Below, one piece after another: positions 60,807 to 64,000 of a stretch of DNA of 64,000 bases (the first letter of the stretch is position 1; each line of letters opens with the position of its first letter). The translations under genes were made by a program, and so were the position numbers. The stretch covers positions 1 to 64,000 of the forward strand of contig NZ_JAHUWH010000012.1 of the NCBI RefSeq assembly GCF_019219095.1, written 5' to 3'. The stretch is from Acidovorax sp. sic0104 (GTDB taxonomy: Bacteria; Pseudomonadota; Gammaproteobacteria; Burkholderiales; Burkholderiaceae_C). The notes under the pieces are model-generated. The model was given only the letters and a program-made list of their open reading frames with translations. It had not been told where the DNA came from and ran no database searches.

Positions 60807-61874
60807 TCAGACGGTGGTGGCAGCAGGTTCGGCCAGTGCCGATTGCAGTTCGGCCTGCAGGGCCGCAGCGTCCAGGTGGTCGCCGATCACGACCAGTCGC
60901 GTAGCGCGCGCATCGCCTGCGCGCCAGGCGCGGTCGAAGTGGCTGTCGAAGCGCTGGCCCACGCCCTGCACCACCAGGCGCATGGCCGCACCCGGCAGGG
61001 CCACGAAGCCCTTGATGCGGTAGATCTCGTGGCGCTGCACCAGGGCGACGAGGGCCTCCACCAGACGGGCGCGGTCGGTCACGTCGAGCGTGACGTGCAC
61101 CGATTCAAACTCGTCGTGGTCGTGGTCTTCTTCCTCATCGTGGTGGGTCTTGCGGTCATCGATCACGTCTTCCACCGCATGGCCCAGGCCCAGCAGCACG
61201 CTGGGGTCGATGCGGCCGTGCTGGGCGTGCACGAACTTCACGCCCGGCAAGGTCTCGCCGCGCACGATGGCTTCCACACGGGCCAGGGCGTCGGCGTCCA
61301 GCCCGTCGGTCTTGTGCAGCACCACCAGGTCGGCGGTGGCAAGCTGGTCTTCGAACAGCTCGTGCAGGGGCGATTCGTGGTCCAGGTTCTCGTCGGCGCG
61401 GCGCTGGGCATCCACGGCCACAGGGTCGTCAGCGAATTGGCCGGCGGCCACGGCGGGCGCATCCACCACGGTGATCACCGAGTCCACGGTGAACACGTTG
61501 CGCAGCGCGGGCCACTGGAAGGCCTGCACCAGCGGCTTGGGCAACGCCAGGCCCGAGGTCTCGATCACCAGGTGGTCGATCTGGTCGCGGCGTGCGGCCA
61601 GTTGCTCCATCACGGGAGCGAATTCTTCCTGCACGGTGCAGCACAGGCAGCCGTTGGCCAGCTCGAACAGCTGGCCATTTTCTTCGCCGTTCTCATCGCA
61701 GCCGATGCCGCAGCTGCGCAACAGCTCGCCATCGATGCCCAGCTCGCCGAACTCGTTGACGATGACGGCGATGCGCTTGCCCTGCGCGTGGGTCAGCAGA
61801 TGCCGCAGCAGCGTGGTCTTGCCGCTGCCCAGGAAGCCGGTGACGATGGTGGCGGGAATCTTGTTCAATTGCAT
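60807..61874 (-). CDS. cobW: CobW-family metal-chaperone GTPase
   Basis: A 355-residue G3E-family GTPase. Walker A GFLGSGKTT (13-21), the metal-binding CLCC (76-79), IETSGLA, and HKTD (base specificity) are intact. Between the GTPase and C-terminal domains there is a His/Asp/Glu-rich stretch HHDEEEDHDHDE (near 243-254) likely to bind metal. CobW is thought to deliver cobalt for cobalamin synthesis; its place next to cobN agrees. The start at 61874 has AGAACCC upstream. Confidence 0.94.
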   Translation of the reverse strand: MQLNKIPATIVTGFLGSGKTTLLRHLLTHAQGKRIAVIVNEFGELGIDGELLRSCGIGCDENGEENGQLFELANGCLCCTVQEEFAPVMEQLAARRDQIDHLVIETSGLALPKPLVQAFQWPALRNVFTVDSVITVVDAPAVAAGQFADDPVAVDAQRRADENLDHESPLHELFEDQLATADLVVLHKTDGLDADALARVEAIVRGETLPGVKFVHAQHGRIDPSVLLGLGHAVEDVIDDRKTHHDEEEDHDHDEFESVHVTLDVTDRARLVEALVALVQRHEIYRIKGFVALPGAAMRLVVQGVGQRFDSHFDRAWRAGDARATRLVVIGDHLDAAALQAELQSALAEPAATTV

Positions 61875-61920
61875 GGAAGGGTTCTCCAGTCAGAAAAATC
61901 GATAGGGAAGGAACTGCGGT

Positions 61921-62799
61921 TCAGCGCAGTACCTGGGGCAGGCCCATGAGGCAATCGACCAGCATGTGCGCCGCCTCGCCCAGGCGCGGGCCGGGGCGCG
62001 ACAGCAGGTCCATGCGGTCGGCGTCGAGCTGGCAGACCTGGTGCTGGCGCAGCGCCTTCATGCCGGACCAGCCGGGCCGCTCGGCCAGGTTGATGAGCGA
62101 AGCGGCCGGACCGATGACGAGATCGGGCGCCCCGCGCACCACCATCTCGGCATTGACGCGCGGGAACAGCCCCATGTCACCCGGCACGATGTTCACCAGG
62201 CCCAGGCGCGCGACGGTCTCGCCAATGAAGCTTGACGCGCTGGCGGCTGTGGGGCCCACGCCCACTTCGACATACACGCTGCGCCCGCGCAGGTGAGCGG
62301 GCATGCGGCGCGCTGCGGCCTCGAGCTCGCGCTCGATGCGTGCCACCAGCTCGGCCGCGCGCGCGGATTCGCCCAGCGACTGCCCCACGCTCTGCAGCAT
62401 GCGCTTGAGGTCGGCATGCGTGCGCGCATCGAACACCTGCACCGGCACGCCCAGCGCCGCAAGGCGCTCGCCCGCACGGCTGCGCGGGCCCAGCAGCACC
62501 ATGTCGGGCCGAAGGGCCACGATGCGCTCGATCTGAGCGTCCTGCAGGCCGCCCACCTTGGGCAGCCTGGCCACGGTGCCGGGCCAGCTCGAATAGCGGT
62601 CGGTGCCCACCAGCTCGGCGCAATGGCCCAAAGCGCAGACGGCCTCGGTCAGCGAGGGGGACAGGGTGACGATGCGGTGCTGCTGTGCCTGCGCGACGGG
62701 CGCCGCCAGGCCGCCCAGCAGTCCGAGCATGGCCAGCGCCGGCAGCGTGGGGCGCAGGCGGGTGCGTGCTGCCAGGGGCATTGCCACGGAGGGATTCAC
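61921..62799 (-). CDS. BtuF-like periplasmic cobalamin/corrinoid-binding protein
   Basis: A 292-residue periplasmic protein with a signal peptide (hydrophobic core LPALAMLGLLGGLAAPVA, cleavage after AQA). The mature domain is the helical-backbone metal/vitamin binder fold: RIVTLSPSLTEAVCALG, YSSWPGTVARLPKVGG, LRPDMVLLG, and FIGETVARLGLVNIVPG. The GTG at 62799 lies two bases after the cobO stop; an ATG six codons later is the alternative. No BtuC/BtuD genes are next to it, so its ABC partners must be elsewhere. It would allow corrinoid salvage. Confidence 0.84.
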   Translation of the reverse strand: MNPSVAMPLAARTRLRPTLPALAMLGLLGGLAAPVAQAQQHRIVTLSPSLTEAVCALGHCAELVGTDRYSSWPGTVARLPKVGGLQDAQIERIVALRPDMVLLGPRSRAGERLAALGVPVQVFDARTHADLKRMLQSVGQSLGESARAAELVARIERELEAAARRMPAHLRGRSVYVEVGVGPTAASASSFIGETVARLGLVNIVPGDMGLFPRVNAEMVVRGAPDLVIGPAASLINLAERPGWSGMKALRQHQVCQLDADRMDLLSRPGPRLGEAAHMLVDCLMGLPQVLR

Positions 62800-62801
62800 C
62801 G

Positions 62802-63371
62802 TCAGTCCTCGATGCCGCGCTGCGCAGGCACGCCGGCCTTGAAGTGGTGCTTGATGAGGGTCATCTCGGTGACGGTGTCGGCCAGCTCGATGAGCTCGGC
62901 CGGCGCGTTGCGGCCGGTGAGCACCACATGCACGTGCGGCGGGCGTTCACGCAGGCAGGTGAGGATGGATTCGAGCGGGATCCAGCCGTAGCGCAAGGGG
63001 TACATGATCTCGTCGAGCACGACCATGAAGTGCGCGCCCGCGCGAATGGTCGCCTCGGCTTTGGCCCAGCCGTCCAGCGCGAGTTGCGCCGAGTGGTCGA
63101 GGTCGCGGCTCTTCCAGCTGAAACCGTCGCCCAGGCCTTCGATGGGGATGCCGAGTTGCTCGAACAGGCGGTGCTCGCCGAAGCGGGCGGTGGGGACCTT
63201 CATGAACTGGTAGACCTTGATGGTCTTGCCACGGCCGTGGGCGCGCAGGGCGAGGCCGAAGGCGGCTGTGCTTTTGCCTTTGCCGGTGCCGGTGTGGACC
63301 AGGATCAGGCCTCGGCGTTCGCCTTGGGGTTTGGGGGTGTCGCGGAGGATGGGAGGGGATTCGATTTGCAT
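62802..63371 (-). CDS. cobO: cob(I)yrinic acid a,c-diamide adenosyltransferase
   Basis: A 189-residue CobA/CobO/BtuR-type enzyme that transfers the adenosyl group from ATP to Co(I) corrinoid. The P-loop variant GTGKGKST (29-36 region), KVYQFMK, FSWKSRDLDHS, VLDEIMYPLRYGW and VVLTGRNAPAELIELADTV are all typical. It is the first gene of the leftward cobalamin run in this window. No B12-riboswitch box was recognised just upstream; that space is the repeat region. Confidence 0.95.
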   Translation of the reverse strand: MQIESPPILRDTPKPQGERRGLILVHTGTGKGKSTAAFGLALRAHGRGKTIKVYQFMKVPTARFGEHRLFEQLGIPIEGLGDGFSWKSRDLDHSAQLALDGWAKAEATIRAGAHFMVVLDEIMYPLRYGWIPLESILTCLRERPPHVHVVLTGRNAPAELIELADTVTEMTLIKHHFKAGVPAQRGIED

Positions 63372-64000
63372 GGGGTCTCGTTATTGACCTGGGGCCATGG
63401 TTACTTCGGTTGCGGCTTTAAGGGCGGAGGCCGGGGTGTGCGCCCGGCGGCGCAGTAACTTTCTCTTGCTTCGCCAAGAGAAAGTCACCAAAGAGAAGGC
63501 GACCCCCAGTCTGCGTCCCCCGTTCGCCCTGTCGGGCGAACGGGGGCAACCTGCGATGCTCGGGCCGGGGGTGGCGTCGCAGAACTCGCTGCGCGGGGCC
63601 GTTGGCCCCGCTCCGCTCAAACATCTGCGACGAGCTAGATCACGAAGCGTGTGTGTCCTGCGGCACACACGCCCACCCCCGGCCCTGCGCTTCTCGGCGC
63701 AGCCAGCAGGGGGTGAATACCACCCGGCTGCTGCCTGGGCAGCTGCGCCGGGGGTCGGGGACGCGCTGCGCGCTGCCCACAGGGTGGGTGCGGTCGCACT
63801 GCCCGAGCCGAAGGGCTGCGGGTTGACCAATGCTCCGTAGATCCATGCTTGGTCTCGAAATGACTCCCCGCCGCCACTCCCCACCAGGCCGAAGCGCAGC
63901 GAGGCAACCCGGGCCGAGCGGAGCCATGGCCCGTGTGGAGCCCGCTCCCCACCCCTGCTGGCTGCGCCGAGAAGCGCAGGGCGTGGGGTGGGTGCGTGTG
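63372..64000. repeat. non-coding, hairpin-rich repeat region
   Basis: About 630 bp to the window edge without a credible gene. It contains a stem-loop at 63458-63485 (11-bp perfect arms ACTTTCTCTTG/CAAGAGAAAGT, loop CTTCGC), one at 63517-63546 (13-bp perfect arms, loop TGTC), and a 31-bp perfect inverted repeat, 63682-63712 versus 63952-63982, 239 bp apart and flanked by further partial matches. Open frames here are on several strands and look like chance. The ACTTTCTCTTG hairpin is a sequence I recall as recurring between genes in Comamonadaceae and Xanthomonas. Confidence 0.75.

Noticed and set aside
56939..60904. 1321-codon plus-strand frame across cobN
   Set aside because: Antisense shadow; CobN on the minus strand is unambiguous.
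63372..63460. Search for a cobalamin riboswitch upstream of cobO
   Set aside because: No B12-box-like motif was recognised here or upstream of the BtuF-like, cobW or cobN genes; one could lie beyond the window.
63397..63952. Several open frames of 65-165 codons in the terminal repeat region
   Set aside because: They overlap each other on both strands, run through hairpins and inverted repeats, and have no protein-like pattern.

Overview
The window looks like chromosome from a high-GC betaproteobacterium of the Comamonadaceae, most like Acidovorax or a close relative. This is judged from the gene set (Bug-type TTT solute-binding proteins, an FrcBCA-type sugar importer, an aerobic-type CobN cobaltochelatase) and from several short intergenic repeat families that I recognise from that group. 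No rRNA, tRNA, CRISPR array, insertion sequence or prophage was recognised. Genes are dense, often overlap by 1-4 bases, and almost every gene has long meaningless open frames on the opposite strand because of the GC content.

Layout. 0-7.4 kb: carbohydrate region, with the 5' end of kdgD (glucarate/galactarate pathway), a leftward sugar ABC importer cassette (binding protein, permease, single-domain ATPase, then an alpha/beta hydrolase), its probable ROK repressor, and a divergent LacI-type repressor. 7.5-12.7 kb: ispF and ispD (isoprenoid precursors, leftward) and mfd (transcription-coupled repair, rightward). 12.7-20 kb: a membrane protein, a Bug-type binding protein, serB, a two-subunit molybdenum hydroxylase with its own AraC-type regulator. 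19.8-21.6 kb: a nitrosative-stress module (nsrR divergent from an iron-sulfur repair protein and a truncated haemoglobin). 21.6-30.8 kb: housekeeping and signalling (DUF2721/SUI1/DUF3820 operon, rhlE, two small conserved proteins, a PAS-diguanylate cyclase, a chemoreceptor, a CYTH-CHAD protein, an RNase D-like exonuclease). 30.8-40.3 kb: fadH with a divergent TetR regulator, slyX, an aminotransferase, a GyrI-like protein, a Bug-binding protein plus amidase with divergent LysR, and nth. 40.4-46.5 kb: a leftward operon of a PotABCD-type ABC importer followed by a GntR regulator and an Asp/Glu-racemase-family protein. 46.7-47.9 kb: a membrane diguanylate cyclase.

47.9-63.4 kb is a cobalamin locus read almost entirely leftward: cobO, a BtuF-like binding protein, cobW, cobN, ChlI- and ChlD-like chelatase subunits, a DUF1636 cysteine-rich protein, cbiB, the threonine-phosphate decarboxylase, cobQ and cobT. 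Together they cover cobalt insertion, adenosylation, amidation, aminopropanol attachment and lower-ligand activation. The corrin-ring methyltransferases, cobU/cobP and cobS are not in the window. A HipA-like kinase/DUF3037 gene pair and a methyltransferase gene sit inside this locus. The last 0.6 kb is a non-coding, strongly hairpin-forming repeat region that runs off the end.

The most interesting observations are: (1) short repeat elements that appear to have inserted in frame into biosynthetic genes (cobQ, the N-terminus of cobC, a membrane segment of cbiB, and possibly ispD); (2) a pair of repeat copies whose hairpins co-vary; (3) the HipA-like kinase/DUF3037 pair; (4) a racemase-family protein whose second catalytic cysteine is glycine; (5) the terminal element with a 31-bp perfect inverted repeat. 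Functions are assigned from recognisable motifs only; no database search was possible.
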